Origin: Gottfriedia acidiceleris
GTDB taxonomy: Bacteria; Bacillota; Bacilli; Bacillales; Bacillaceae_G
Length of the DNA: 64,000 bases
Assembly (NCBI RefSeq): GCF_004138285.1
Contig: NZ_SCFN01000004.1
Location: 310,001 to 374,000 of the forward strand
Reading direction: 5' to 3'
Positions 36,233-45,976 of the stretch are shown piece after piece. The notes under the pieces are model-generated. The model had not been told where the DNA came from and did not search any database. It worked only from the letters and a program-made list of their open reading frames with translations. A program made the position numbers and the translations under genes. Numbering within the stretch: the stretch's first letter is position 1; every line of letters begins with the position of its first letter.

Positions 36233-37273
36233 TTATCCTCGATAAGGTGCTTCATTTGTTTGTATGAAGACGCTAGAAATGACTCTTTCTTTACTTAATT
36301 CCAATGTAATTATTTTTTTCATTTTTAAAACTATACTAGGATCAGCCCAAAGTGTTTCCTTATTTTCGTACTGTGCCGAAAATACGTCATAAAATAAATG
36401 AGGAAATAATAAATCAGCTTTTAGAAACTGGTACTGCAAACATGCTAACGGATTGTTTTCATGATATGCGATGATTATTTTCTTCATTAACTTTGGATTC
36501 CAATTTTTTTCTTTTTTCATTACGATATTTAAAATTCTTCTCAAATCATGAATCGGCAATTCGATTTTTAACGAACTCATATTTAAGAAATATAAATTCT
36601 CGTCTTCTCCAATTATAAGATCGTTCACATCAAAATTCTGATAGCATAATGTTTTCGTTTTCGCTGTCTCCTCAACCACTTCAGCAATATATTTATCAAT
36701 TATTGCTAAAGCTTTTTCACATTGCATTAAAACCGAATTTATATTTTTTAAATACAGCTTATCGATTTCATTTTGATGCTTTAACTTAGCTCGTTCTTCT
36801 TTCCATTTTGTTAATTTTATAAATTTAGTTTGTAAATCATTTTTCCAATTTGATTGAATGGATGAAACATGCTCATTTGTTAATTCTATGCCTATTGAAG
36901 CTTTATGAAAAGAAGCAATCCCATTCATCATCAAAATGAGATCTTCTTCACTCTCAAAATTCGGTCTCCTCCCATTAACAGGTTCAAATAACATAAAATA
37001 TTCATCTTTTATCCTTACAAAACCATCACCTAATTTGGTTGTTAATACCTCTGGTGTAAATATGCCATTATCCCTAAGATAGTCAATTGCATAGATCATA
37101 AATTCTATATATCTTTCATCAATTAAAACTTTCTTCAATAATACTTCACCGATAGTTGTATCAATGGGCCACTCAGCTTTTTTTTCATCAATGTATTCTA
37201 AGGAACTATGTTTTACTTCTAAAGGGTAATTTGCAATTACTTTTTTTACTAAATCACTAAAAAAAGCGTCCAA
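36233..37273 (-). CDS. CotS/YutH-like coat protein, degenerate kinase fold
   Basis: 346 residues with the overall layout of CotS-family proteins: a first lobe with YFMLFEPVNGRRPNF, a helical middle, then the stretch equivalent to the catalytic loop. Here that reads LCYQNFDVNDLIIGED, where CotS has HQDYGWSN, and FLNMSSLKIELPIHDLRRI, where CotS has IDLDG before DLPIRDLRK. The catalytic Asp and the metal-binding Asp are both replaced, so it should not be an active kinase. AGGTATC-type ribosome site (GGGAGGTATCTTTTTTG) precedes it. A spore coat role is inferred from the family. Confidence 0.75.
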   Translation of the reverse strand: MDAFFSDLVKKVIANYPLEVKHSSLEYIDEKKAEWPIDTTIGEVLLKKVLIDERYIEFMIYAIDYLRDNGIFTPEVLTTKLGDGFVRIKDEYFMLFEPVNGRRPNFESEEDLILMMNGIASFHKASIGIELTNEHVSSIQSNWKNDLQTKFIKLTKWKEERAKLKHQNEIDKLYLKNINSVLMQCEKALAIIDKYIAEVVEETAKTKTLCYQNFDVNDLIIGEDENLYFLNMSSLKIELPIHDLRRILNIVMKKEKNWNPKLMKKIIIAYHENNPLACLQYQFLKADLLFPHLFYDVFSAQYENKETLWADPSIVLKMKKIITLELSKERVISSVFIQTNEAPYRG

Positions 37274-37552
37274 AAAAGATACCTCCCAAATAATACTTAT
37301 CCACTGTTAATCTATGAATATGTACATGTTTAGAGACGGCTAATCTACTAAATAAATTAGGAAGTAAATTATTTTCTACTAATAAATTTCTTACTTTTTT
37401 CTGAAATGACTGTTTGAGCTTCAAAATGTATGAATTATCTTCTTTCTATTAAGTTTACTTTTAATTTCCTAATAAATTACAACAAAAATTTCATATATTC
37501 TTATGCGTTTAAATACTTTTTGAAATAATAAATTGTTTGGGCAAAAAAAAAA
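37274..37552. other. Gene-free stretch
   Basis: AT-rich spacer upstream of the CotS-like gene. It should hold its promoter; I see no reliable gene or RNA. Confidence 0.45.
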
Positions 37553-37577
37553 AAGATCTTTTGGCTAAGATCTTTTT
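37553..37577 (-). terminator. Terminator after the alpha/beta hydrolase gene
   Basis: AAAGATCTT/AAGATCTTT stem with a 7-base spacer and a run of T on the minus strand. Confidence 0.8.
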
Positions 37578-37664
37578 CATGTCCTTTTAAAAAAAATTTC
37601 TTTTAAGAAGGTCTTTTTAATCATTTTTCTTTTCCCTAAATCCCCTACTTTAATTTTTCTGCAC

Positions 37665-38453
37665 TTAAAACGAATTTAAAAAATCCTTCATTTCATTAAC
37701 TAACTCTTCAGGTGACTCATACATGCTCATATGCCCGGCACTGTTTAAAGTAGCAGTTTTAATATTATCTTTTTTGACAGAAAAAGTCTTTTCAGGTGGT
37801 ATAATCTGATCGTCTTTACCTGCAAGTAAAAGTACAGGTAAACTTGTATCATTAAGGACATGATTTCGGTCGGGTCTATTTTTCATGCTTATTAGTGCAT
37901 TTACGGTGCCATCTACTGAAGTTTTATACCCTATTTGCTTTGCTAATTCTATTTCTGCACTATTAGTTTGTATATTTTTTGGAGAGAAAAGTTTAGGAAT
38001 TAATCCGTCCACTACGTTTTTCACTCCTTCATTTTTCACTTTTTCACTAGTTGCTACTCTACCTTTTTTTGCTTCTTCACTATCCGGAAATGCAGTAGAG
38101 TGTATTAATGAAAATCCATTTAAATAGTTAGAATATCTTTCCGCAAACGCAAGTGTAATATAGCCTCCTAGCGAGTGCCCAAACAAAGTTATTTGTTTAA
38201 TGTTTAATTGATCAAGTAAATCTTTCATCACATCTGCATAATCTTCAATTGAATGCTCTTCTTTTATAGCAGTAGAGTCTCCATGTCCTGGTAAATCAAC
38301 TGCTATCACACGATAATCCTCTGACAACTTTGGAATTACTTTTTCCCAATATGCATGACTTCCCATAAAACCATGAATTAAAACGATTGGCTTCCCTTTG
38401 CCTTGATCTTTATACGCAATTGATAAATTTTCAAGTTCTACTTTACTATTAAT
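37665..38453 (-). CDS. Alpha/beta hydrolase, apparently starting at ATT
   Basis: About 262 residues. The shortest ATG reading (38366) would cut off the first strand and the oxyanion motif. The frame is open upstream and encodes SKVELENLSIAYKDQGKG and then PIVLIHGFMGS, a complete hydrolase N-terminus. The nucleophile motif is GHSLGG, the acid region is LAGKDDQIIPPE, and the catalytic His is in SAGHMSMYESPEEL. Between the upstream stop TGA and SKVEL there is no ATG, GTG or TTG; ATT at 38453 with GGAG 10 bases before is the best candidate start. Substrate unknown. Confidence 0.78.
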   Translation of the reverse strand: MNSKVELENLSIAYKDQGKGKPIVLIHGFMGSHAYWEKVIPKLSEDYRVIAVDLPGHGDSTAIKEEHSIEDYADVMKDLLDQLNIKQITLFGHSLGGYITLAFAERYSNYLNGFSLIHSTAFPDSEEAKKGRVATSEKVKNEGVKNVVDGLIPKLFSPKNIQTNSAEIELAKQIGYKTSVDGTVNALISMKNRPDRNHVLNDTSLPVLLLAGKDDQIIPPEKTFSVKKDNIKTATLNSAGHMSMYESPEELVNEMKDFLNSF

Positions 38454-38570
38454 GATCCTTCAACTCCATTCGAATATAAAATATCTCTTACTAACTTAAA
38501 TGAATCTTATGAACAAAATTCTGCACTTTAATTATTTTCTCCTCTCTTTTCTCTAAATAATCTTTAAATT

Positions 38571-38604
38571 AAAAAGGAGTGTCTCAAAAACAAGAGACAC
38601 CCCT
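38571..38604 (-). terminator. Terminator after the permease gene
   Basis: GTGTCTC/GAGACAC stem extended by GGGG..CTCC pairing, with T-run on the minus strand. Confidence 0.85.
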
Positions 38605-38620
38605 TTATACCAGATTGACA

Positions 38621-40051
38621 TTAAAATTTATCTACTTTCTGCTTGAATACTGCTTCGTTATGTTGAATTTTCTGACCTTTATTTTTATTTATAAAAAAGT
38701 AAGCCACAGATAATACAATTAACCACGGTATACCGAATTGAAGCATAATCTTAAAGCCAGTAAACCAAGAAGTAATTGTTAGTCCTAACAATAAAATTGC
38801 TCCTAAAATTGTGAAATAAGGGAAACCAATCATTTTTACCGGTAATTTTCGCCCGCCTGCCTTTTCCCACTTCCTTCTAAAAAATAGATGCGAAATAAAG
38901 ATTGTCATCCAAGTAAACATAGCACCAAACATTGAAATACCCATCATAAATGCATATGAGGAATCTGGTAATACTGCATTTACGATTCCAGCAACTACAA
39001 TACCAATAGTTGAAACTGCAAGAGCATTTACCGGAACACCTTTTTTACTTACTTTTCCTAAAATATTTGGTGCATGATTAGTTTTTGAAAGTGAATATAC
39101 CATACGGGTTGAAGCATATAATTGGCTATTCATCGCTGACAAAGCTGCCGTTAAAATAATAAAGTTCATAAGGCCTGATGCAAAAGGTATATTTAATATT
39201 TCCATCACCTTTACGAACGGACTTTCATCTACCCCTGCCGATTTCCATGGAACGATGATGAGCATGATTGCAATTGTTAATACATAAAAAATTGATAAAC
39301 GAAAAACCGTTGCTTTAAGAGCTTTTGGAACAGCAATATCAGGCTCTTTTGCTTCACCTGCTGTAACCGCTATCATTTCTGTCCCTAGAAAACTAAATAA
39401 TGAAATAAAGACGGCTACCCACATTCCCCACCAGCCAAATGGCATAAATCCTCCGTCATTTGTAAGGTTCTCTACACCAATATTTGAGTGGTTAGATGTT
39501 CCAAACAAGACATACGATCCAAGAAGGATAAAGCCAACAATTGCGCTTACTTTAATCATTGAAAACCAATACTCAAATGTTGCAAATGTATTAACACTTG
39601 TAGCATTTATATAGATTAATACTGCTGCAAAAAAGGCGATCCAAACGATTCCAGGTACAGTTGGAAACCAATATTTCATATAGACTGCAATTGCACTTAC
39701 CTCTACTCCAACAGCAAGTACCTGTGCCACCCAATATGAGTAGCGAACAAGATATCCCGCCATAGGATGTATATATTTTTCGGCAATTGTTCCAAACGAA
39801 CCGCTAGTAGGATGTGCAACAGTCATTTCAGCTAAGCACCCCATGAGCAGCAAAACGATGAAAGCCCCAACTGCATAACTGAGTAATACGCTTGGACCAG
39901 CAGTTTTTATTGCAAGTCCGCTTCCAAGGAATAACCCCGTCCCAATCGCACATCCCATTGCAATCATCGTTAGTTGACTAGTTTTCAACTCCCTTTTTAA
40001 GCCTTTTTCTTGCTCGTTTTCAATTTTATAATTAGTGGTGGATTTCTTCAT
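38621..40051 (-). CDS. APC-family amino acid permease linked to kynureninase
   Basis: 476 residues, 12 membrane helices. N-terminal LKTSQLTMIAMGCAIGTGLF and the GTEMIAVTAGEAKEPD loop mark the amino acid transporter family of AroP/ProY/GabP type. Lies 38 bases after kynU in the same direction, so it probably carries kynurenine, tryptophan or anthranilate. That is inference from context; the family alone does not fix the substrate. Confidence 0.82.
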   Translation of the reverse strand: MKKSTTNYKIENEQEKGLKRELKTSQLTMIAMGCAIGTGLFLGSGLAIKTAGPSVLLSYAVGAFIVLLLMGCLAEMTVAHPTSGSFGTIAEKYIHPMAGYLVRYSYWVAQVLAVGVEVSAIAVYMKYWFPTVPGIVWIAFFAAVLIYINATSVNTFATFEYWFSMIKVSAIVGFILLGSYVLFGTSNHSNIGVENLTNDGGFMPFGWWGMWVAVFISLFSFLGTEMIAVTAGEAKEPDIAVPKALKATVFRLSIFYVLTIAIMLIIVPWKSAGVDESPFVKVMEILNIPFASGLMNFIILTAALSAMNSQLYASTRMVYSLSKTNHAPNILGKVSKKGVPVNALAVSTIGIVVAGIVNAVLPDSSYAFMMGISMFGAMFTWMTIFISHLFFRRKWEKAGGRKLPVKMIGFPYFTILGAILLLGLTITSWFTGFKIMLQFGIPWLIVLSVAYFFINKNKGQKIQHNEAVFKQKVDKF

Positions 40052-40089
40052 GATTTCATCCCCTTGTCCCCTAAGATAGCCAACTAAAC

Positions 40090-41376
40090 TTATGCCACAA
40101 CTTCACGTTCATTTTTAAATTTTTCATAATGCTTTTCAGTCATGATTTTCTTAAGAGTTTGTACCACTTCCCAAACTTCCTCGTAAGAAGTGTAAAGTGC
40201 AACTGGTGCAAGACGAATAATATTTGGAGCCCTAAAGTCAGGAATAATACCATTTTCTTTCAAAGACTTACAAATACGTGCTGCTTCTTCATGCTCTAGA
40301 CTTACATGTCCTCCTCGTCGTGCATCCTCTCTAGGAGATCCAATGAAAAATCCCATTTCTGCTAATTCTTGTTCAATACAATCCATTAAAAATTGATTTA
40401 TTCGAAGTGATTTTTCTCGAATTGCATCAATTCCAGCTTCTGTAAAAATCTCCAAAGATCCTATTAATGGTGCACAGCTTAATACATGTGGAGTACCGAT
40501 TTGATAAGCTCCAGCAGTTTCAGCAGGAGTTAGTGTGTGTTCCATATCAAATTGCTTATCCTTTCTAGAACCAAACCAACCTGCAAGTCCTGGCAATGCA
40601 CCAAAATGTTTTCGATTAACAAATAATCCACCTACACCACCTGGTCCACCATTTAAGTGTTTATAATTACACCAATAGGCAAAATCAACATCCCACTTAC
40701 TAAAAGAATGTGGAATTGATCCAACTGAATGACAACCATCAAAACCGATTAAAATTCCTTGTTTATGAGCCTCTTCAGTTAAGCGCTTCATATCTAAAAT
40801 TTGACCACTGCGGTATAAAACTGTTGGTAAAATAATCAAAGCGACTTCTTCCGTCATTGCATTGATAATGTCGTCCTCATCTAAATAACGTCCATCTTTA
40901 CTTTTTACGCAAATAAGATCTTGCTCAGGATCTAGCCCGTGTATACGTAGTTGACTTTGAAGAGCATAAATATCTGATGGGAATGTAAGCTCATCAGCTA
41001 ATATCTTTTTTCTAGTCCCCTTTGGTTGGAAAAAAGTAGCTACTAACTGATGTAAATTAACCGTCGTGGAACCGGTTACAATTACTTCCTCAGATGAAGC
41101 ACCAACTAATGGAGCTAACTTTTCTCCTAATTTTTCGGCCATGAAAAACCATGGATGATTTCCGTTTGTCCAACCATCAATTCCATAATGCTTCCAATCA
41201 TCTAATGATTCTAGTAAAGTTCGTTCAGCTCTTTTAGAAAGTAGTCCTAATGAATTACCATCCATATAGATAGAGCCGGGTTTTAAGTAAAACTCATCTC
41301 TAAACTGTCTAAGTGAATCAAGACTGTCCATTTGTTTAGCGAATTCTAATGTTGTTTCTGAAACTTTCGTACTCAT
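40090..41376 (-). CDS. kynU: Kynureninase
   Basis: 428 residues. Splits L-kynurenine into anthranilate and alanine with [13 protein letters not shown] at the start, [19 protein letters not shown], and the PLP lysine K239 in [13 protein letters not shown] are all typical of KynU. Length is normal. In the cereus group kynU usually sits with kynA and kynB; neither is here. Followed by the permease and faced by a divergent TetR gene with operator-like palindromes between them. Confidence 0.95.
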   Translation of the reverse strand: MSTKVSETTLEFAKQMDSLDSLRQFRDEFYLKPGSIYMDGNSLGLLSKRAERTLLESLDDWKHYGIDGWTNGNHPWFFMAEKLGEKLAPLVGASSEEVIVTGSTTVNLHQLVATFFQPKGTRKKILADELTFPSDIYALQSQLRIHGLDPEQDLICVKSKDGRYLDEDDIINAMTEEVALIILPTVLYRSGQILDMKRLTEEAHKQGILIGFDGCHSVGSIPHSFSKWDVDFAYWCNYKHLNGGPGGVGGLFVNRKHFGALPGLAGWFGSRKDKQFDMEHTLTPAETAGAYQIGTPHVLSCAPLIGSLEIFTEAGIDAIREKSLRINQFLMDCIEQELAEMGFFIGSPREDARRGGHVSLEHEEAARICKSLKENGIIPDFRAPNIIRLAPVALYTSYEEVWEVVQTLKKIMTEKHYEKFKNEREVVA

Positions 41377-41437
41377 ACTGTTCCTCCTCTATCATTCTAC
41401 TATTTAACTATTTGTGAAAAAATCATATCAAAATAAC

Positions 41438-41464
41438 TGACATCATGTCAATGACACGATGTCA
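41438..41464. promoter_or_regulatory. Paired TetR-type operator between kynU and tetR
   Basis: TGACATCATGTCA (41438-41450, perfect palindrome) and TGACACGATGTCA (41452-41464, one mismatch pair), separated by one base. Lies between the divergent genes, about 60 bases before the kynU start. Confidence 0.7.
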
Positions 41465-41599
41465 AATTTTCTGATAATAAAAAAATTTACATTTAAAGTG
41501 CTGTTTTTTACGTTAATCATACATAGTTTTTCGGTCATTTCTTCCATTTTTATGAATTTACCTATATGCTAGAAGTAACATATGTTGGAGGATCGTAGT

Positions 41600-42211
41600 A
41601 TGAGTAATGACAAAGTAGAATCTAAGCGTCAATTACGTTCATTAATGACAAAACAAAAACTACTAGAAGCTGCTAAAGAAGTATTTCTTGAAGAAGGATT
41701 TCAAAAAGCAACTATAACACAAATGATAAAAAAAGCTGATATTGGTTATGGAACGGCTTATGTCCACTTCAAAGGTAAAGAAGAGCTTTTAATTGTGTTA
41801 ATGGAAAATGTAATGGAGAGGTTTTATGAAATTGCCGAAACTCACTTTTTTCCTGAAACGAAAGAATCCGCTGAATCGATTATTTATAAACAAGCTACTT
41901 CTTTTCTAAAAATGGCAGAAGATGAGCGAAATATGATGCAAATTTTTGAACAAGCTATTGGAGTATCTGAAATCATCTCAGACAAATGGAAAACGATTCG
42001 TGAAAAGTTTATTGATCGCATCTCGATCGATGTTAAATATGCACAAGAAACAGGTTTAGCAAGAAAAGAACTAAATCATGAACTAGTCGCGCGTGCTTGG
42101 TTTTTTACAAATGAGATGTACTTATGGGAAATCGTTCGTAATGAACAGCATTATACAATTGAAGAAATTGCAAAAACGATCACATCACTTTATACAACTG
42201 GTCTTTATTAA
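41600..42211 (+). CDS. TetR-family regulator, likely of kynU and its permease
   Basis: 203 residues from ATG 41600, chosen because GGAGG lies 8 bases in front; an ATG 18 bases earlier overlaps that site. N-terminal TetR helix-turn-helix (about 10-57) with TITQMIKKADIGYGTAYVHFKGKEELL, here named by its motif TAYVHFKGKEELL. The C-terminal ligand domain is helical. Divergent from kynU across a double palindrome, the classic TetR control layout. The ligand may be kynurenine, tryptophan or anthranilate. Confidence 0.87.
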   Translation: MSNDKVESKRQLRSLMTKQKLLEAAKEVFLEEGFQKATITQMIKKADIGYGTAYVHFKGKEELLIVLMENVMERFYEIAETHFFPETKESAESIIYKQATSFLKMAEDERNMMQIFEQAIGVSEIISDKWKTIREKFIDRISIDVKYAQETGLARKELNHELVARAWFFTNEMYLWEIVRNEQHYTIEEIAKTITSLYTTGLY

Positions 42212-42223
42212 GAACCAAATTTA

Positions 42224-42256
42224 AAAGCTCAAACTTAAAGTTTGAGCTCTTTTTAA
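42224..42256. terminator. Terminator between converging genes
   Basis: AGCTCAAAC/GTTTGAGCT stem followed by CTTTTTA on the plus strand, A-rich on the other side. Confidence 0.85.
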
Positions 42257-42262
42257 TTTCTA

Positions 42263-43792
42263 TTATGAATTTGTGCTACAATACATTTCTCGTAATATAA
42301 ACTTCTGAACTTTCCCAGATGCGTTTCGAGGAAGTTGATCGATAAATTCAACAACTTTAGGAATCTTATACCCTGCCATTCTTTCACGGCAAAAAGTTTG
42401 AATCTCCTCAAGAGATGGACGATGATTTGGTTTTAGTACCACAATCGCCGTTACGACCTCTCCCCATTTAGAATCAGGCGTACCGATCACTGCTGCTTCT
42501 AAAATAGCATTATGCTCATATAAAACGTTTTCAATTTCAACTGAATAAATATTTTCTCCACCAGAAATTAGCATATCCTTACTTCGGTCAACTAACGTTA
42601 TATATCCTTCTTCATCTACTACAGCTAAATCTCCTGTATAGAGCCAACCATCTTTAATCGTTTCTGCTGTTTCTTTCGGTTTTTTATAATATTCCTTCAT
42701 GATTGTTTCACCTTTTAAGATCAATTCACCAACTTCACCAGGTAAAACTTCTTCATTTTGCTTATTAACTACTTTAATAATTGTATAGAGTAAAGGTGTT
42801 TTTCCTGTTTTTCCTAAATGGTGCTCATGATCTTCTGGAGAAAGATAAACCCCTGTAGGTCCCCCTTCCGTTAAACCACATAAACTGAAAAATTGATTTG
42901 TATTAAATAATTTCATGCTTTTCATTAAGATTTCAGGAGGCATAGGGGCTGCGCCGTATGCACATCTTTTTATTGAAGAAAGATCATATTGGTCAACACT
43001 TGGAACTTGCTGTAAATAGTTATACATTGTAGGAACACCAAAAAATAAAGTAATTTTATATTTTTCTATATCCTTTAAAACATTTAACGGGTTAAATTCT
43101 CGATGAATTATATTTGTCATACCTAAATATAAACCTGGTAATAGAAAGATTACGAGTTGAGCACAATGGAATAATGGAGCAACATGTAAAAGCCGATCCT
43201 GACAGCTTTGTCCCATTACCGCACTCAATCCATTTATGAGCTTTTCAATTCGTTTATAGTCGAAAAGCGCACCTTTTGGTTGTCCAGTCGTACCTGAAGT
43301 ATATAGCAAATGAAAATCATCGTCTCCTGAAATCTCTACTTGGGGATCTTCGTCAATAGATGTCAACACATCAAAGAAGCTTAAACAATCCGGCGATGAA
43401 GTTGCTGGAGCAGTAATGATATTTCTTACTTTCGATGAGGACTTTGAAGCATCTAAAACGACTTTTTCTAGTTCTGAATCACAAACAACAAAAACACTAT
43501 CCGACTGTTCTAAAATATATTCAACTTCTCGAGAAACAAGCCGGAAGTTAATTGGAACAACAACAGCTCCTACTTTTACAGCAGCACAATAACTAATCAC
43601 AAACAAGTCAGAGTTTGCCATCATAAGAGCTAGTTTTTCACCTTTCTTTAAACCTAGTTTCTGTAATCCCCATGCAAAACGATTAACCACTTTATTGAAT
43701 TCCATGAATGTGTATGTACGGTCTTGATAGACTAATGCTAATTTATCTGGGTGCCTTTGTGCGTTTAACGATAATACATTTCCAAAACTCAT
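42263..43792 (-). CDS. Acyl-CoA synthetase (AMP-forming)
   Basis: 509 residues of the ANL family. ATP motif LLYTSGTTGQPKG, aromatic motif FFSLCGLTEGGP, GWLYTGDLA and the hinge VDRSKDMLISGGENIYS, and the C-terminal catalytic lysine in RNASGKVQKFIL. Activates a carboxylic acid to its CoA thioester; medium or long chain fatty acid or an aromatic acid cannot be told apart. The next gene upstream encodes a CoA-transferase in the same direction. Confidence 0.9.
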   Translation of the reverse strand: MSFGNVLSLNAQRHPDKLALVYQDRTYTFMEFNKVVNRFAWGLQKLGLKKGEKLALMMANSDLFVISYCAAVKVGAVVVPINFRLVSREVEYILEQSDSVFVVCDSELEKVVLDASKSSSKVRNIITAPATSSPDCLSFFDVLTSIDEDPQVEISGDDDFHLLYTSGTTGQPKGALFDYKRIEKLINGLSAVMGQSCQDRLLHVAPLFHCAQLVIFLLPGLYLGMTNIIHREFNPLNVLKDIEKYKITLFFGVPTMYNYLQQVPSVDQYDLSSIKRCAYGAAPMPPEILMKSMKLFNTNQFFSLCGLTEGGPTGVYLSPEDHEHHLGKTGKTPLLYTIIKVVNKQNEEVLPGEVGELILKGETIMKEYYKKPKETAETIKDGWLYTGDLAVVDEEGYITLVDRSKDMLISGGENIYSVEIENVLYEHNAILEAAVIGTPDSKWGEVVTAIVVLKPNHRPSLEEIQTFCRERMAGYKIPKVVEFIDQLPRNASGKVQKFILREMYCSTNS

Positions 43793-43822
43793 TTGCTTAC
43801 CCCCATATTAAATAATTTAGAT

Positions 43823-45004
43823 TTAATCAGCTGACCTAATAACTCCTTTTTCAATGAATTGATTAATTGTTTGATCATCGTATCCTAAATTTAATAAAAC
43901 CTCTTTTGTATTCGTCCCAGGTTTTACCCCAACATGTTGATAAGTAGGTTTAAACACTGAAGATTTAAAAGGTGAACCAATTTGCAATTGATTTGTACCG
44001 TCATTTTTTTGGACGTTTACTAAAAGCCCCCTTTCTTTTACTTGCGGATGCTCACATGCTTCTTCAAAAGTTAAAATTGGCTCAACACACGCATCAAATT
44101 TACTAAAAATTTCGATTAACTCATTAAACGTTTTTTTACTAAATGCACGCTTTACTTCATCTTTAAATAAATCCAACTCATCCTTATCTTCACTAAAAGA
44201 ATAAGGAAGAAATGGCATGATTTCTAATGCCTCACATAGTTGCTTTCGAAATGAAGGTTCAAGACTGCCAACTGAAAAGAATCGTCCATCTGCAGTTTCG
44301 TAATAGTCATAAAACACACCTCCATTTAAAAGGTGTTCCTCAGGCTTTGGATTAATTTTTTGAGTTAACCAACCAGAACCCATTAAAGATTGCAACGCAA
44401 AAGTACAATCTGTCATGCTAATATCAACCCACTGTCCTTCACCAGTTTGCTCACGATGAATTACAGCAGATAAAATGCCAATAATAGCGTGTAACGATCC
44501 ACCTACTTGATCTGCAACTTGGATTCCCATCGGAACAGGACGCTCATTCTTTCTTGTTGAATAACTCAAAACACCAGTTAATGAAAGATAGTTATTATCA
44601 TGTCCTGCTCGATTTCGATACGGACCTGATTGTCCATAACCAGTAATTGAACAGTAAATTAGTTTCGAATTTATTTTCTTTAATTGCTCATAACTTAAGC
44701 CAAGCTTTTCCAGCACTCCTGGTCGAAATTGTTCAATGACAATATCGTACTCCTTTACTAGCTTATAGATTATTTCAGTGCCTTCTTCGCTTTTTAAATC
44801 AAGGGTAATAGATTTTTTAGAACGATTAATCGTTTGATGTGCGGCAGATTGGTCCCCATCAAATGGAGGTGAAGTTTGTAATAAGTCGGGATGATATGGA
44901 GATTCGATTCGTAATACTTCTGCACCTAAATCCGCTAGTATCATAGTTGCATAGGGACCCGGTAATAGACGTGTAAAATCCAGAATTTTCAATTTATTCA
45001 ACAT
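43823..45004 (-). CDS. CaiB/BaiF family III CoA-transferase
   Basis: 393 residues. Moves CoA between acyl groups. Opening LKILDFTRLLPGPYATMILADLGAEV, here seen as DFTRLLPGPYAT. The catalytic Asp is in YRNRAGHDNNYLSLTG, and the RSKKSITLDLKSEEG motif is present. Full length for the family. 30 bases upstream of the acyl-CoA synthetase, which suggests a joint catabolic step for a carboxylic acid such as a carnitine- or 2-methylacyl-type compound; substrate unknown. Confidence 0.88.
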   Translation of the reverse strand: MLNKLKILDFTRLLPGPYATMILADLGAEVLRIESPYHPDLLQTSPPFDGDQSAAHQTINRSKKSITLDLKSEEGTEIIYKLVKEYDIVIEQFRPGVLEKLGLSYEQLKKINSKLIYCSITGYGQSGPYRNRAGHDNNYLSLTGVLSYSTRKNERPVPMGIQVADQVGGSLHAIIGILSAVIHREQTGEGQWVDISMTDCTFALQSLMGSGWLTQKINPKPEEHLLNGGVFYDYYETADGRFFSVGSLEPSFRKQLCEALEIMPFLPYSFSEDKDELDLFKDEVKRAFSKKTFNELIEIFSKFDACVEPILTFEEACEHPQVKERGLLVNVQKNDGTNQLQIGSPFKSSVFKPTYQHVGVKPGTNTKEVLLNLGYDDQTINQFIEKGVIRSAD

Positions 45005-45245
45005 AAAGTAAACCTACAATTCAATATAATTCCTCCCTCCATCTCAATAGTTTCTCGTTGTACATTAATTATTCTAGATTACTTGGTATCTCTCCTTTTT
45101 TAAAAACGAATGATAAAGCATATTATTGAATATTGATTAAAATCCACCATTTTTAACCTACTTATTTAAATTAGAAAAAGGGTTCACATATAGGCTGTGG
45201 AATATTTTTAACTTCAATAAAATAAAAAAAAGTAGGTGAAATTTT

Positions 45246-45479
45246 ATGAAAAGATCCCATGAAACAGAAAACTCTGATGGGAAAGTTTATGTGGATGAGC
45301 ACAAAATATATTCACCGATAGAGGATCTACAAAAAATAGAAGGTGTCAGTCCTTTACAGAGAAATAGTTTAGACTTAGAAAAGAAACCAAAAGCAATAAG
45401 ATTTATTGGATATTTTATAATTGCATTTGTAGTCGTATCTATTTTATTTGTTATTATTGCAAATTTATTTTACTACTAA
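45246..45479 (+). CDS. Small tail-anchored hypothetical protein
   Basis: 77 residues. A polar N-terminal half (MKRSHETENSDGKVYVDEHK) is followed by one membrane helix near the C-terminus (FIGYFIIAFVVVSILFVIIA). AGTAGGTGA lies before the start. I do not recognise the family. Likely a real gene because of ribosome site, spacing and protein-like composition. Confidence 0.6.
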   Translation: MKRSHETENSDGKVYVDEHKIYSPIEDLQKIEGVSPLQRNSLDLEKKPKAIRFIGYFIIAFVVVSILFVIIANLFYY

Positions 45480-45752
45480 AGTATGCCGCATCTTCTTTGT
45501 TTCGATAAGCACCTTGTTTTTCAAAACATAAAAACCACCCAAAATGGACTTAACTTTTGATATGCCAATGCAAATCGATAGAAGGTTTTAAAACATGACA
45601 TTGTATTAGACTAAATTTTGCAAGTAGTATTGGACAAAATTACACTATTTGAATTTTTATTAAAGTTTTATAATAAATATACACTTTTAAATATTCTTAA
45701 TACTTATTATAACTGTACTTGTAAATTTCGTTCATTCAAGGAGACAAAAAAT

Positions 45753-45869
45753 ATGTACAACACACAAGCAAGTTTTAACAATCGATTTTACGATCTAACC
45801 TTAACAAACACTTATCCGAACGATATTATAACTATCGAACCTCAAAAAAAAACGTTGAGTTCGAAGTGA
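45753..45869 (+). CDS. Small hypothetical protein, possibly frame-shifted at an A-run
   Basis: A strong CAAGGAGAC ribosome site precedes ATG 45753. The 38 residues (start MYNTQASFNNRFYDL) end just after a run of 9 A. One more A would shift the frame to a different, protein-like end (NVEFEVNGDY, then stop). So either the real product ends as annotated, or the A-run has slipped in the genome, the assembly or in transcription. Followed by a good terminator. Family unknown. Confidence 0.45.
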   Translation: MYNTQASFNNRFYDLTLTNTYPNDIITIEPQKKTLSSK

Positions 45870-45902
45870 ATGGCGATTACTGATTTAACAATTAAATGCA
45901 AA

Positions 45903-45937
45903 AAATGAACCGATCAGAAATGGTCGGTTCATTTTTT
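45903..45937 (+). terminator. Terminator after the small gene
   Basis: ATGAACCGA/TCGGTTCAT stem followed by TTTTT. Confidence 0.85.
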
Positions 45938-45976
45938 ACAAGTTTTCATTATTCATTCAAATGAATTCACTGCTTT

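Noticed and set aside
45618-45752. N-terminal extension of the small gene at 45753
   Set aside because: The ATG-less upstream part begins at TTG without a ribosome site, whereas CAAGGAGAC marks ATG 45753.
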